The translations under genes and the position numbers were made by a program. Below the pieces are notes generated by a model. That model worked only from the letters and a program-made list of their open reading frames with translations. It made no database searches and was not told the DNA's origin. DNA of 45,982 nt from CAZRIE01 sp964600075 (GTDB taxonomy: Bacteria; Bacteroidota; Bacteroidia; Flavobacteriales; Flavobacteriaceae). Of the stretch, positions 22,706 through 31,397 are shown piece after piece; position 1 is the first letter of the stretch; each line of letters starts with the position of its first letter. The DNA lies in contig CAZRIE010000023.1 in the NCBI GenBank assembly GCA_964600075.1, positions 1 through 45,982 on the forward strand, given 5' to 3'.

Positions 22706-25444
22706 TCAATTATCGGCTATATTAGGTGCCAACCATTTGGTGGCTTCTTCCAAAGGAATACTCTTACGTTCGGCAAAATCCCGTACCTGGTCCTCTTTGA
22801 TTTTACCCAATCCGAAATAGCGTGCTTCAGGGTTTCCAAAATAATACCCGGACACCGAAGAAGCAGGCCACATGGCCAGGCTATCGGTCAATTTAACGCC
22901 GATACATTTCTCAACGTTCAGCAGCTCCCAAATAGTTGATTTTTCCAAATGATCCGGGCATGCCGGGTATCCTGGCGCCGGCCGTATTCCATGATATTTC
23001 TCGTTAATCAAATCTTGGTTATCCAAATCTTCATTGAAGGCATAGCCCCAATGTTTCGTTCGCACTTGTTTATGTAAATATTCGGCAAAGGCTTCCGCCA
23101 AACGATCCGACAAGGCCTTGATCATAATAGAATTATAATCGTCTAAATCTTTTATGTATTTATCGGAAAGCTCATCAGTACCAAACCCTGTAGACACGCA
23201 AAAGCAACCCATATAATCTTGTTTAGCTGTTTCCTTTGGTGCTATAAAATCGGATAAAGCATAATCCGGCACACCTTCTCGGCGTTGTAGTTGTTGGCGC
23301 AAGGTTCTAAAAATGAATTCGTTCGTCACTTCGGCTTCGCTCAGTGACCCGCTACCAGCATCTTCGGCCCCTGAGCGTAGCCGAAGGGCAATATCATCAT
23401 CATTAATAGTATTGGCAGGAAACAGCCCAAAAATACCTTTGCCTTTCAATTGTTTTTCTGCCAAGACAGTTTTTAACATTTTTTGTGCATCGGCAAAGAG
23501 TTCTGTGGCTTGTTCACCTACTACCTCATCGGTCAAAATATCTGGATACTTACCATGTAGTTCCCAGCTTCTGAAAAAGGGTGTCCAGTCGATAAAGGGC
23601 ACCAGTTTTTCCAAGTCCATATCCTCTATAATCTGAACTCCTAGTTGATTGGGCTTTACAATTTCCGAAGTTACCCAATCAATTTTAAATTTATTTTTCC
23701 GCGCAGCCTCAATAGATTTATACGATTTATTTTGGGAGCGGTTTAGAAACTTTTCCCGGAAAACATCATAATCTTCTTTAATCGTTTTTTTATACTCTCC
23801 CGAGGTTTCCTTTTTAAGTAAGTCGCCAACTACCGTAACCGCCCGCGAAGCATCGTTAACATGCACTACTGCCTGACTGTATTGCGGATCTATCTTTACC
23901 GCTGTGTGTGCTTTACTTGTAGTGGCGCCACCAATCAATAGCGGGACTTTGAAATTCTTGCGCTCCATCTCTTTGGCCAAATGCACCATCTCATCGAGTG
24001 ATGGGGTTATTAATCCGCTCAGACCAATAATGTCAACATTATGTTCGATAGCCTGCCTGATAATCTTTTCAGGAGGTACCATCACGCCCAAATCCACGAT
24101 TTCGTAGTTGTTACAAGCCAAAACTACACTAACAATGTTCTTTCCAATATCATGGACATCTCCTTTCACTGTAGCCATTAGTATCTTTCCTGCCCCCCTA
24201 TCATCTCCATCTTGTGGATTTCGTCGCTTCTCCTCTTCTATATAAGGAAGAAGGTAGGCCACTGCCTTTTTCATTACCCGAGCAGACTTCACTACCTGAG
24301 GTAAAAACATTTTTCCACTCCCAAAAAGGTCCCCCACGACGTTCATGCCAGTCATCAGATGGCCTTCGATTACTTCAATGGGTTTATCAGATTCTATTCG
24401 GGCTTGCTCCACATCTTCCACAATATATTGGTCGATGCCTTTAACGAGCGCTCTTGTAATTCTATCTTGCAGGGGTTCTTCGCGCCATGATAGATCCACT
24501 TTACTTTCTTTGGCTTTTCCAACAACGCTTTCCGCAAAATCGAGTAGTCTTTCAGTAGCATCATCCCTACGATTAAGAATAACGTCTTCGACCCTCTCCA
24601 ATAAGTCTTTGGGAATTTCATCGTACACCTCAAGCATCGTTGGGTTTACGATACCTATGTTCATTCCGGCCTTTATGGCATGGTATAGAAAAACGGAATG
24701 CATTGCTTCCCGAACGGGGTTATTCCCCCGAAACGAAAAAGAAACGTTGCTCACACCTCCACTGACACTCGCATGAGGTAGATTTTCCCGAACCCATTTG
24801 GTAGCCTTAATAAAATCGATCGCATTCAGTTTGTGTTCGTCCATTCCCGTTGCTACGGGAAAAATATTAAGGTCGAAAATGATATCCTCCGGCGCAAAAC
24901 CCACTTTATTCACCAAAACATCATACGATCGTTTCGAAATCTCTATACGTCGATCATAATTATCCGCTTGCCCTACTTCGTCAAAAGCCATTACAATTAC
25001 AGCGGCACCGTAACGCTTTATCAATTTTGCATGATGGATGAATTCTTCCTCGCCTTCTTTAAGACTTATGGAATTGACCACACACTTACCCTGCACAACC
25101 TTCAGTCCTGCTTCGATAATATCCCATTTAGAGCTATCGATCATAATTGGTACGCGGGCAATATCGGGCTCTGCGATGACGAGGTTCAAAAACTTGACCA
25201 TGGCCTCCTTACCATCGATCAAGCCATCGTCCATATTAATGTCGATAATCTGGGCACCTCCTTCTACCTGATCTCGTGCAACATCGAGCGCTTCTTCGAA
25301 GTTGCGCTCCTTGATCAAACGGAGAAACTTTTTTGAACCGGCTACATTGGTACGCTCCCCTACGTTCACAAAATTGCTTTCGGGAGTTACGACCAAAGGT
25401 TCAAGGCCGCTTAACTTTAAATATTTTGGTTTCGAATCGCTCAT
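22706..25444 (-). CDS. metH: Cobalamin-dependent methionine synthase, C-terminal subunit (pterin, B12 and activation domains)
   Basis: This 912-residue protein holds all of MetH except the homocysteine domain. Residues ~20-280 are the methyl-THF-binding TIM barrel (FVNVGERTNVAGSKKF, IIDINMDDGLID, SVSGGVSNVSFSFRG). A helical cap leads to the cobalamin domain with the axial-histidine motif DVHDIGKNIV near residue 428 and GLSGLITPSLDEM. Residues ~600-912 are the SAM-dependent reactivation domain, with RPAPGYPACPDH. Residues ~685-710 are unusual: two inverted copies of a 16-mer repeat (23329-23386) encode ALRLRSGAEDAGSGSLSEAEVT in frame, enlarging a loop of the activation domain. The frame stays intact. 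It is adjacent (TAAATG) to the ABM-like gene. Confidence 0.95.
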   Translation of the reverse strand: MSDSKPKYLKLSGLEPLVVTPESNFVNVGERTNVAGSKKFLRLIKERNFEEALDVARDQVEGGAQIIDINMDDGLIDGKEAMVKFLNLVIAEPDIARVPIMIDSSKWDIIEAGLKVVQGKCVVNSISLKEGEEEFIHHAKLIKRYGAAVIVMAFDEVGQADNYDRRIEISKRSYDVLVNKVGFAPEDIIFDLNIFPVATGMDEHKLNAIDFIKATKWVRENLPHASVSGGVSNVSFSFRGNNPVREAMHSVFLYHAIKAGMNIGIVNPTMLEVYDEIPKDLLERVEDVILNRRDDATERLLDFAESVVGKAKESKVDLSWREEPLQDRITRALVKGIDQYIVEDVEQARIESDKPIEVIEGHLMTGMNVVGDLFGSGKMFLPQVVKSARVMKKAVAYLLPYIEEEKRRNPQDGDDRGAGKILMATVKGDVHDIGKNIVSVVLACNNYEIVDLGVMVPPEKIIRQAIEHNVDIIGLSGLITPSLDEMVHLAKEMERKNFKVPLLIGGATTSKAHTAVKIDPQYSQAVVHVNDASRAVTVVGDLLKKETSGEYKKTIKEDYDVFREKFLNRSQNKSYKSIEAARKNKFKIDWVTSEIVKPNQLGVQIIEDMDLEKLVPFIDWTPFFRSWELHGKYPDILTDEVVGEQATELFADAQKMLKTVLAEKQLKGKGIFGLFPANTINDDDIALRLRSGAEDAGSGSLSEAEVTNEFIFRTLRQQLQRREGVPDYALSDFIAPKETAKQDYMGCFCVSTGFGTDELSDKYIKDLDDYNSIMIKALSDRLAEAFAEYLHKQVRTKHWGYAFNEDLDNQDLINEKYHGIRPAPGYPACPDHLEKSTIWELLNVEKCIGVKLTDSLAMWPASSVSGYYFGNPEARYFGLGKIKEDQVRDFAERKSIPLEEATKWLAPNIADN
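23329..23386. repeat. Inverted 16-mer repeat pair inside metH
   Basis: CTTCGGCTTCGCTCAG (23329-23344) and CTGAGCGTAGCCGAAG (23371-23386) are inverted with one mismatch and a 26-base spacer. The second arm equals, inverted, the 16-mer in the serine hydrolase at 18376-18391. Confidence 0.85.
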
Positions 25445-25726
25445 TTATTGGTAATGCAAAACTGTTGGAAAGGGTTCGTAAAAATGATGTAGCAAGGTTT
25501 TCAATTCATGGTACTCGGGAGATTTTCGAAACCCAATTTCATGATGCTCCAGAGTCTCCCAATTGACCAAAAGCATATATTTATCTTTAACCTCGATACA
25601 CTTTTTCAATTCATGGGGGATATAACCGTTCATTGACGAAATGATTCGCGAGGCCTTTTCAAAATTATTTTCAAACTCTGTCGAAAATCCTTCTTTTATG
25701 TTCAAAGTAGCTATCTCTAAAAGCAT
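25445..25726 (-). CDS. Small ABM-fold (antibiotic biosynthesis monooxygenase-like) protein
   Basis: A 93-residue protein with the ferredoxin-like dimeric alpha/beta barrel pattern: LLEIATLNIKEG strand, FENNFEKASRIISSMNGY helix, HELKKCIEVKDKYMLLVNWET strands (VNWETLEHH is the family hallmark), then FRKSPEYHELKTLL helix and a final PFPTVLHY strand. Such proteins are monooxygenases, heme-degrading enzymes or simple binding proteins; no heme-ligand pattern is clear. Its start overlaps the stop of the homocysteine-domain gene by one base (TGATG), and its TAA abuts the ATG of the metH C-terminal gene, so the three are one translational unit. Role in methionine synthesis is unknown. Confidence 0.85.
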   Translation of the reverse strand: MLLEIATLNIKEGFSTEFENNFEKASRIISSMNGYIPHELKKCIEVKDKYMLLVNWETLEHHEIGFRKSPEYHELKTLLHHFYEPFPTVLHYQ

Positions 25727-26733
25727 CAGGAAACGTTTTCTATATATAGATTACGAGGACTATATTCTTTAACCAAATCTGCAATCGCTTTGATGTGCTC
25801 GGGTGTTGTGCCACAACATCCCCCCACGATATTGACCAAACCTTTTTCAACATATTCCTTTATTTGCTCAGCCATTTGTTCCGGGGTTTCGTCATACTCA
25901 CCAAAAGCATTCGGCAACCCTGCGTTGGGATGTGCCGAAATAGCTTGTTCCGTTTTACTTGACAACACTTCTAGATGTGGCACCAATTGCTCTGCTCCCA
26001 ACGCGCAATTAAACCCAACCGACAGTATAGGAATATGTGAAATGGAAACCAAAAAAGCTTCGGCCGTCTGTCCCGACAATGTTCTTCCCGAAGCATCGGT
26101 AATCGTCCCACTCACCATTATGGGAACGTCGATGTTGCGTTCTTCTTTTACTTCTTCGATAGCGAAAAGTGCAGCTTTGGCGTTTAGGGTATCAAAAATG
26201 GTTTCTACCAAAAGTATATCGGAGCCACCATCGAGCAATGCTTCTACCTGCTGTTTGTATGCAATTCGTAATTCATCAAACGAAACCGCACGAAACCCAG
26301 GGTCATTGACATCGGGGGACATGCTGGCCGTTTTGTTGGTAGGGCCGATGCTTCCAGCCACAAATCTAGGTTTGTCGGGTTCTTTAGCCGTAAATTCATT
26401 TGCCACTTCTTTAGCAATTCTAGCGGACTCGTAATTGAGTTCATAGACCTGTTCTTCCATATGGTAATCGGCCATAGCGATAGTCGTTCCTGAAAATGTA
26501 TTCGTTTCCACAATATCGGCACCGGCCGCGAAGTATTTTCGGTGAACCTCTGCAATGGCCTCCGGTTGGGTCAAAGACAATAGGTCATTATTGCCCTGTA
26601 ACGGATGTTCCCAATCCTTAAAACGTTCACCACGAAAATCTTCTTCAGTAAACTTGTACCGTTGCAGCATGGTACCCATGGCACCATCCAATATCATGAT
26701 ACGATTTTGTAATATGTCTCTAATTTTTTTCAT
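25726..26733 (-). CDS. metH: Methionine synthase, homocysteine-binding subunit (split MetH N-terminal part)
   Basis: A 335-residue homocysteine S-methyltransferase barrel corresponding to the first domain of MetH. Seen: ILDGAMGTMLQ near the N-terminus, ETNTFSGTTIAMADY, DILLVETIFDTLNAKAAL, and the zinc-binding cysteines in VGFNCALGAEQL and NIVGGCCGTTPEHI. It methylates homocysteine together with the separately encoded pterin/B12/activation protein. First gene of the cluster, 148 bases downstream of a SAM-I riboswitch, so expected to be repressed when SAM is plentiful. The split arrangement is, from memory, common in Bacteroidetes. Confidence 0.94.
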   Translation of the reverse strand: MKKIRDILQNRIMILDGAMGTMLQRYKFTEEDFRGERFKDWEHPLQGNNDLLSLTQPEAIAEVHRKYFAAGADIVETNTFSGTTIAMADYHMEEQVYELNYESARIAKEVANEFTAKEPDKPRFVAGSIGPTNKTASMSPDVNDPGFRAVSFDELRIAYKQQVEALLDGGSDILLVETIFDTLNAKAALFAIEEVKEERNIDVPIMVSGTITDASGRTLSGQTAEAFLVSISHIPILSVGFNCALGAEQLVPHLEVLSSKTEQAISAHPNAGLPNAFGEYDETPEQMAEQIKEYVEKGLVNIVGGCCGTTPEHIKAIADLVKEYSPRNLYIENVS

Positions 26734-26881
26734 TTTCTTATGTACTCAAAGCCCTATTAAAATTTTCGTTTTAGGCACAACCAGCAGATTCTTAAAACAC
26801 CACTGCACAACTCAAATGGTATTCTAAAAAAATACAACTATCAAGAAAGGAGAAAACGGATCGACAAATTTGCCGCTTTTT

Positions 26882-26998
26882 GTTATCTGTCCCAATACTC
26901 CCGATAACAATCGGAAAAGGATAGAATGTAGCACCTTCTTTAAAGCAAAGGGTTGCCAAGGTTTCATAGGGTCTAGTCCCTCCACCTTTCTTGATAAC
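26882..26998 (-). promoter_or_regulatory. SAM-I (S-box) riboswitch upstream of metH
   Basis: On the minus strand the P1 arms GTTATC and GATAAC close the element. Conserved S-box cores are present: CAAGAAAGGTGGAGGGACT, GACCCTATGAAACC, TTGGCAACC and AAGGTGCTACATTC. The P4 arm contains CCGATTGTTATCGG. The ligand SAM would reduce expression of the methionine synthase cluster. No strong terminator follows before metH at 26733, so the expression platform is unclear. Confidence 0.93.
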
Positions 26999-27024
26999 GA
27001 TTTCAGTTTATAAATGAACTAGTA

Positions 27025-27055
27025 CAAAGTAACATCACATAAGTTTGAAAACCAA
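27025..27055 (-). promoter_or_regulatory. Candidate promoter of the metH riboswitch transcript
   Basis: Minus strand TTG (27053-27055), 21-base spacer, TACTTTG (27025-27031), one base short of TAnnTTTG. It lies 26 bases before the riboswitch P1 arm. Confidence 0.4.
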
Positions 27056-27080
27056 GTAAAGTCAATGGTTTTTACAGCTG

Positions 27081-27111
27081 AAACCTCCCAACAAAATTTG
27101 CTAGGAGGTTT
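27081..27111 (-). terminator. Candidate terminator downstream of the ferredoxin-NADP reductase-like gene
   Basis: AAACCTCC (27081-27088) pairs with GGAGGTTT (27104-27111). The hairpin lies between the end of the cys operon and the metH promoter. There is no T-run, so it is uncertain. Confidence 0.4.
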
Positions 27112-27166
27112 ATGGCCAATATAAATAGGTCACTACCATATACTCAATACGGCAGCTATTTATTCA

Positions 27167-28228
27167 TTATGCTATGCTCTGCACCACTTCTTTTTTTGCT
27201 TCTTTTTTGCTGCCGTCAAAACCTTCTACACCGCCGACGGTGGTATATTTCATAACATATCGCTTTCCGGGGTTTATCAATTGGTATGCAAATTGGCACA
27301 TGACCGCAGCCTCATGAAAACCCGATAGAATCAGTTTCAGTTTACCTTCGTATGTATTAACATCACCAATGGCGAACACACCGGGAATGTTGGTTTGATA
27401 ATCTTTCGCATTGTTTACTTTTATCGCATTACGATCAATTTCAAGACCCCAATCACCGATAGGGCCCAATTTTGGTGAAAATCCGAATAACGGAATAAAG
27501 TTATCTGCCTCAACATAAGTCTCGCCCTTTTCGGAATCGTTGTGTTTGATCACCACTGCCTCTAAATGCTCGTCGCCATACAATTTTTTTACCTCGGCTT
27601 CCGTAAACAATTTAATTTTTCCCAATTTAGCCAATTCGGATGCTTTCTCAACGGAATCCAAGGCACCGCGGAACTCGTTGCGCCTGTGTACCAAGTAAAC
27701 TTCGGAAGCTACATCGGCCAAGAAAATAGCCCAATCCAAGGCAGAATCTCCGCCACCGGCAATAACAACTTTCTTATTGCGATATACTTCTGGGTCTTTG
27801 ATTATGTAGGCAACCCCCTTGTCTTCAAAATCGATAATATTTTCGATCAGTGGTTTACGTGGTTCGAAAGAACCCAGTCCACCAGCGATGACAACTACAG
27901 GAGCTTGGTGCTGCGTTCCTTTATTGGTTGTAACAACGAATGAACCATCTTTAAGCTTATCCAAAGTCTCGGCACGTTCACCAAAGGTGAACCCAGGTTC
28001 AAAAGGCTTTATTTGCTCCATAAGGTTATCAACCAACTGCCCTGCCAAGATTTCCGAAAAAGCCGGAATATCGTAAATGGGTTTCTTCGGATAGATTTCA
28101 GAACACTGTCCACCCGGTTGTGCTAACGCATCTATCAAATGGCATTTCAATTTAAGTAATCCAGCTTCGAATACCGTGAAAAGACCTGTTGGGCCTGCAC
28201 CTATTATTAATAAATCTGTTTTTATCAT
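27167..28228 (-). CDS. Ferredoxin--NADP+ reductase-like flavoprotein (thioredoxin-reductase fold, no CxxC)
   Basis: A 353-residue FAD/NAD(P) oxidoreductase. FAD site: LLIIGAGPTGLFTVFEAG at the N-terminus and VFAIGDVNTYEGKLKLI near the C-terminus; NADPH site: VVIAGGGDSALDWAIFLAD. Unlike thioredoxin reductase it has no redox CxxC pair, which points to the YumC-type ferredoxin-NADP reductases. As the last gene of the sulfate operon it probably supplies electrons to the ferredoxin-type sulfite reductase, though no ferredoxin gene is adjacent. Separated from the siroheme methyltransferase gene by 169 bp containing a hairpin repeat. Confidence 0.88.
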   Translation of the reverse strand: MIKTDLLIIGAGPTGLFTVFEAGLLKLKCHLIDALAQPGGQCSEIYPKKPIYDIPAFSEILAGQLVDNLMEQIKPFEPGFTFGERAETLDKLKDGSFVVTTNKGTQHQAPVVVIAGGLGSFEPRKPLIENIIDFEDKGVAYIIKDPEVYRNKKVVIAGGGDSALDWAIFLADVASEVYLVHRRNEFRGALDSVEKASELAKLGKIKLFTEAEVKKLYGDEHLEAVVIKHNDSEKGETYVEADNFIPLFGFSPKLGPIGDWGLEIDRNAIKVNNAKDYQTNIPGVFAIGDVNTYEGKLKLILSGFHEAAVMCQFAYQLINPGKRYVMKYTTVGGVEGFDGSKKEAKKEVVQSIA

Positions 28229-28247
28229 ACTACTACTCTTTTATTGT

Positions 28248-28269
28248 GATTCCCGCGGAGGCGGGAATC
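28248..28269. repeat. Hairpin GATTCCCGC-ggag-GCGGGAATC
   Basis: Nine-pair perfect stem followed on the plus strand by TTTT, between the cobA and reductase genes. Same word family as 2909-2931. On the minus strand it may attenuate read-through into the reductase gene. Confidence 0.65.
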
Positions 28270-28397
28270 TTTTGGATATCTGTATTATTTGATTTAGGCT
28301 CGGGCTTTCAACTCCTCTGGCCTTTTCGCTTCGCTTAAGGCCTTCTAACTTCTACTGAGAGGGAAGAGCTTTTTACTTATTTTTTTGAACTTCTCAA

Positions 28398-29294
28398 TCA
28401 CATTGCGACCTCTTCAAGATGCTTGTGACTTTTTTTAATTTCCAATAACTGCTCTCTATGCCTGACTACTTCCCCGATTATTATAATAGCGGGATTCGTC
28501 AATTCTTGCTGTACTACTTCATTTTCTATAGAGGCAATAGTGCCTAAACCCACTTTTTCATCTTTTCGAGTTCCGTTTTGGATGATAGCTATGGGGGTTT
28601 CCGATTTTCCTTCCCTTTTGAAAAGCTCTACAATTTGGGACAGTTTTGACATCCCCATTAAAATAACGACCGTTGCATTGCTTTTTGCCGCCAAGGCAAC
28701 GTCTTCAGATAATCGATGTGCTTTTGTCGTACCCGTAATGACCCAAAAACTTTCTGCCGCACCTCTTTTGGTCACAGGAATATGCTGTGAGGCAGGTACG
28801 GAAAGACATGATGAAATTCCCGGAACCATTGCGACTTCCAGACCATGTGCTGCAGCGTATTGAATTTCTTCGGCCCCTCGACCAAATACAAAGGGATCGC
28901 CTCCTTTTAGGCGGACCACATGACCATGTGATTTCGCTCGGTTTACAATCAATTCATTAATCTGTTCTTGTTGATACGAATAGCAACCTTTACGCTTGCC
29001 TACAAAAATATGTTCCGCATTTGGCGCATAATCCAGCAATTCTGTAGCTACCAAAGCATCAAATAAAACGACATCGGCCCTTTGCAGGGTTTTGATAGCC
29101 TTAAGGGTGATGAGTTCCACATCACCAGGGCCTGCACCTATTACCGTCAGCAACCCTCGGCTACCGGAAGAGGAATCGCTTACTCGGATGGGAACACCAC
29201 CCACGCCTGTGCCTTCCTCTCGCTCTCGCTCGTCGGAGGTAAGAAGGGGGGAATTCAGGTCATTAAAATCTGTATGTCCGAAACTATTTTTCAT
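28398..29294 (-). CDS. cobA: Uroporphyrinogen-III C-methyltransferase with unusual N-terminal extension
   Basis: SUMT methylates uroporphyrinogen III at C2 and C7 to precorrin-2, the precursor of the siroheme needed by the adjacent sulfite reductase. From residue ~48 the family is clear: LLTVIGAGPGDVELITLKA, FVGKRKGCYSYQQEQIN, VVRLKGGDPFVFGRGAEE, MVPGISSCLSVPA, IPVTKRGAAESFWVITGT. Residues 1-47 (MKNSFGHTDFNDLNSPL..., then SDEREREEGTGVGGVPIR...) are not part of the usual family and look like translated intergenic sequence. The ATG lies two bases from the sulfite reductase stop, which supports real translation of the extension. No precorrin-2 dehydrogenase/ferrochelatase domain is present; that step must be elsewhere. 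Confidence 0.9.
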   Translation of the reverse strand: MKNSFGHTDFNDLNSPLLTSDEREREEGTGVGGVPIRVSDSSSGSRGLLTVIGAGPGDVELITLKAIKTLQRADVVLFDALVATELLDYAPNAEHIFVGKRKGCYSYQQEQINELIVNRAKSHGHVVRLKGGDPFVFGRGAEEIQYAAAHGLEVAMVPGISSCLSVPASQHIPVTKRGAAESFWVITGTTKAHRLSEDVALAAKSNATVVILMGMSKLSQIVELFKREGKSETPIAIIQNGTRKDEKVGLGTIASIENEVVQQELTNPAIIIIGEVVRHREQLLEIKKSHKHLEEVAM

Positions 29295-29296
29295 TC

Positions 29297-31387
29297 CTAT
29301 ACTTCGGCTAATTCTTGGTTTCTGAACTGCTCAACAGATTTTAAAAACCCTTTGGCACCTTCCATATAAAGTTGCGCGAATGCCGCTGTAGGTTCGTTTT
29401 TATTCAATTGAAGAACAAGCTCTTCAAATCCATTTCCAAGATTGATTCTACCAGAGGCTACAAACTTCTCATCAAAATCTCTGATGATACCGGCATGGGT
29501 ATTGACCTTGGTTTTCTCTGCAGTTAACAGTGCTTTTGCCGAATTGACCATAGACGAATAGGAGTGATAAATACTCGCTGCCCACTTTCCGGCCTCAAAG
29601 GTTTCCTGTGCATTCTCGATTTTCTCCTCGCTTTCAAAAAGTAGTGTAGCAATCAAATCGATTACCACCCCGGCACATTCGCCAATACCAATGGCTTTTT
29701 CATAGCGTTCGTTAGTTCCCCAATCGATAAAATCTTCAGCGGTCAGGTTATCTGAATCGGATAAATGGGTTAGGAAATCGTAGAAATACATTTGCCCTTT
29801 TTCTTGGTAATAGTCGGCGTATGATAATCCGTTTCCATTGGCATTAAAATCGTCTAAAATCAACCTCAAAGCTGCAGGACCACGTTTGCTAGGAACTTTT
29901 ACCACTTTGTCAGCGAATCGACCTTCACCGTTTCCTATATTTCCCCCGCCCAATAACACCTGCAAGGCGGGTGCGACCAATTTGTCTTTGGTACGTATGC
30001 TCATTCCCTGAAAACCAATATTGGCCATATTGTGTTGCCCACAGGCGTTCATACAGCCACTGATCTTGATAGCTACGTCAGGATTGCTGATGTATCGCGG
30101 ATATTCTGCCTTAATAATCCGCTCCAACTCTTCTGCGATACCTGTACTGCTTGAAATTCCTAAATTACAGGTGTCAGTTCCTGGGCAGGCCGTAATATCC
30201 AAGGCTGTATTATAGCCGATTTCGGTAAAGCCCAATTTTTCTAACTCGGTGTAGAAAAAAGGCAGCAATTCTTCTTTTACATGAGGAATCAAAATGTTCT
30301 GACGCAACGATAAACGGATTTCACCAGCAGCATATTTCTCAACCAGATTGGCCAATAATCGTGCTTTATCCGTATAGAAATCACCCAACAAAACCTTTAT
30401 ACCTATAGCTACATAGCCTTCCTGTTTTTGCGGAACAAGGTTTGTAGCTTTCCATTTTTCAAAAGCTTCATCGTCTTCGATTATTAGATTTGGAATATCA
30501 GTTTCCGCTATTTTAACCTTTGGATAGACATCGGCATCGATAGGATACGTTTTATGGGGAACTGCCTTTTGCTCATTCTCCAATAGTTTTTTGAATCCGT
30601 CAAGACCGACGTCCTTCAACAGAAACTTCATCCGTGCCTTTGCCCTACTTTTTCGTTCTCCATAACGGTCAAAAACGCGAATTACCCCATCCATTACCGG
30701 AATTATTTTATCGGTTGGAAGAAAATCAAAAAGTACATCGGCATGCCGTGGCTGCGAGCCCAATCCGCCACCTACCATCACTTTGAAGCCTCTAACACCA
30801 TTTTCAATTTTGGCAATAAAGCCTAAATCGTGCATATAAGAAAGTCCGGTATCGGCATCACTTGATGAGAAGGAAACCTTAAATTTTCGACCCATTTCTT
30901 GACTTATCGGATTCCTTAAAAAATATTCAAAAAGTCCATGGGCATAAGGCGAAACATCAAACGGTTCTTCAAGGTCGATACCGGCCGTTTCACTTGCCGT
31001 CACATTACGTACGGTATTTCCACATGCCTCGCGAAGGGTCACATCGTCTTTTTCCAATTGTGCCCAAAGCTCTGGAGTTCGGTCAAGATCGACATAGTGA
31101 ATCTGGATATCTTGACGGGTTGTAATATGTAAACGTCCCGTTGAATATTCATCGGACACATCACAAATTCTTCGCAACTGGTTTGAAGTAACTTTTCCGT
31201 AGGGCAATTTGATACGGATCATCTGAACACCTTGTTGCCTTTGGCCGTAAACACCACGGGCCAAACGAAGGCTTCGAAATTTCTCCTCATCCAATTTCCC
31301 TTCATGGAACTGACGGATCTTCTTTTCTAGTTCTAAGATGTCATTTTCGACTACCGGGTTTTCTATTTCTGTTCTAAAACTTTGCAT
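29297..31387 (-). CDS. Ferredoxin-type sulfite reductase (nitrite/sulfite reductase hemoprotein) with HEPN-like C-terminal extension
   Basis: Reduces sulfite to sulfide with six electrons on a coupled siroheme-[4Fe-4S] centre. The cluster cysteines are C401, C407 (TACPGTDTCNLG) and C445, C449 (ISGCMNACGQHN). Substrate and siroheme arginines lie in STGRLHITTRQDIQIHYV and in RLSLRQNILIP. Two tandem ferrodoxin-like halves end near residue 580; the remaining ~115 residues (ESEEKIENAQETFEAGKWAASIYHS...MEGAKGFLKSVEQFRN) are helical and resemble a HEPN-type domain. Its place after cysN makes sulfite, not nitrite, the likely substrate. A copy of the putative Rrf2 operator lies 59-75 bases upstream of its ATG. 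Confidence 0.92.
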   Translation of the reverse strand: MQSFRTEIENPVVENDILELEKKIRQFHEGKLDEEKFRSLRLARGVYGQRQQGVQMIRIKLPYGKVTSNQLRRICDVSDEYSTGRLHITTRQDIQIHYVDLDRTPELWAQLEKDDVTLREACGNTVRNVTASETAGIDLEEPFDVSPYAHGLFEYFLRNPISQEMGRKFKVSFSSSDADTGLSYMHDLGFIAKIENGVRGFKVMVGGGLGSQPRHADVLFDFLPTDKIIPVMDGVIRVFDRYGERKSRAKARMKFLLKDVGLDGFKKLLENEQKAVPHKTYPIDADVYPKVKIAETDIPNLIIEDDEAFEKWKATNLVPQKQEGYVAIGIKVLLGDFYTDKARLLANLVEKYAAGEIRLSLRQNILIPHVKEELLPFFYTELEKLGFTEIGYNTALDITACPGTDTCNLGISSSTGIAEELERIIKAEYPRYISNPDVAIKISGCMNACGQHNMANIGFQGMSIRTKDKLVAPALQVLLGGGNIGNGEGRFADKVVKVPSKRGPAALRLILDDFNANGNGLSYADYYQEKGQMYFYDFLTHLSDSDNLTAEDFIDWGTNERYEKAIGIGECAGVVIDLIATLLFESEEKIENAQETFEAGKWAASIYHSYSSMVNSAKALLTAEKTKVNTHAGIIRDFDEKFVASGRINLGNGFEELVLQLNKNEPTAAFAQLYMEGAKGFLKSVEQFRNQELAEV

Positions 31388-31397
31388 ATTCCTTCAG

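Noticed and set aside
25726..25728. Split metH as a frameshift or sequencing error
   Set aside because: The two parts are separated by a complete, distinct ABM-fold gene with proper overlapping start and stop codons, so the split is real.
26734..27166. A hidden small gene in the 433-base gap before metH
   Set aside because: The gap is explained by a hairpin, a promoter, the SAM-I riboswitch and a leader; no coding frame is supported.
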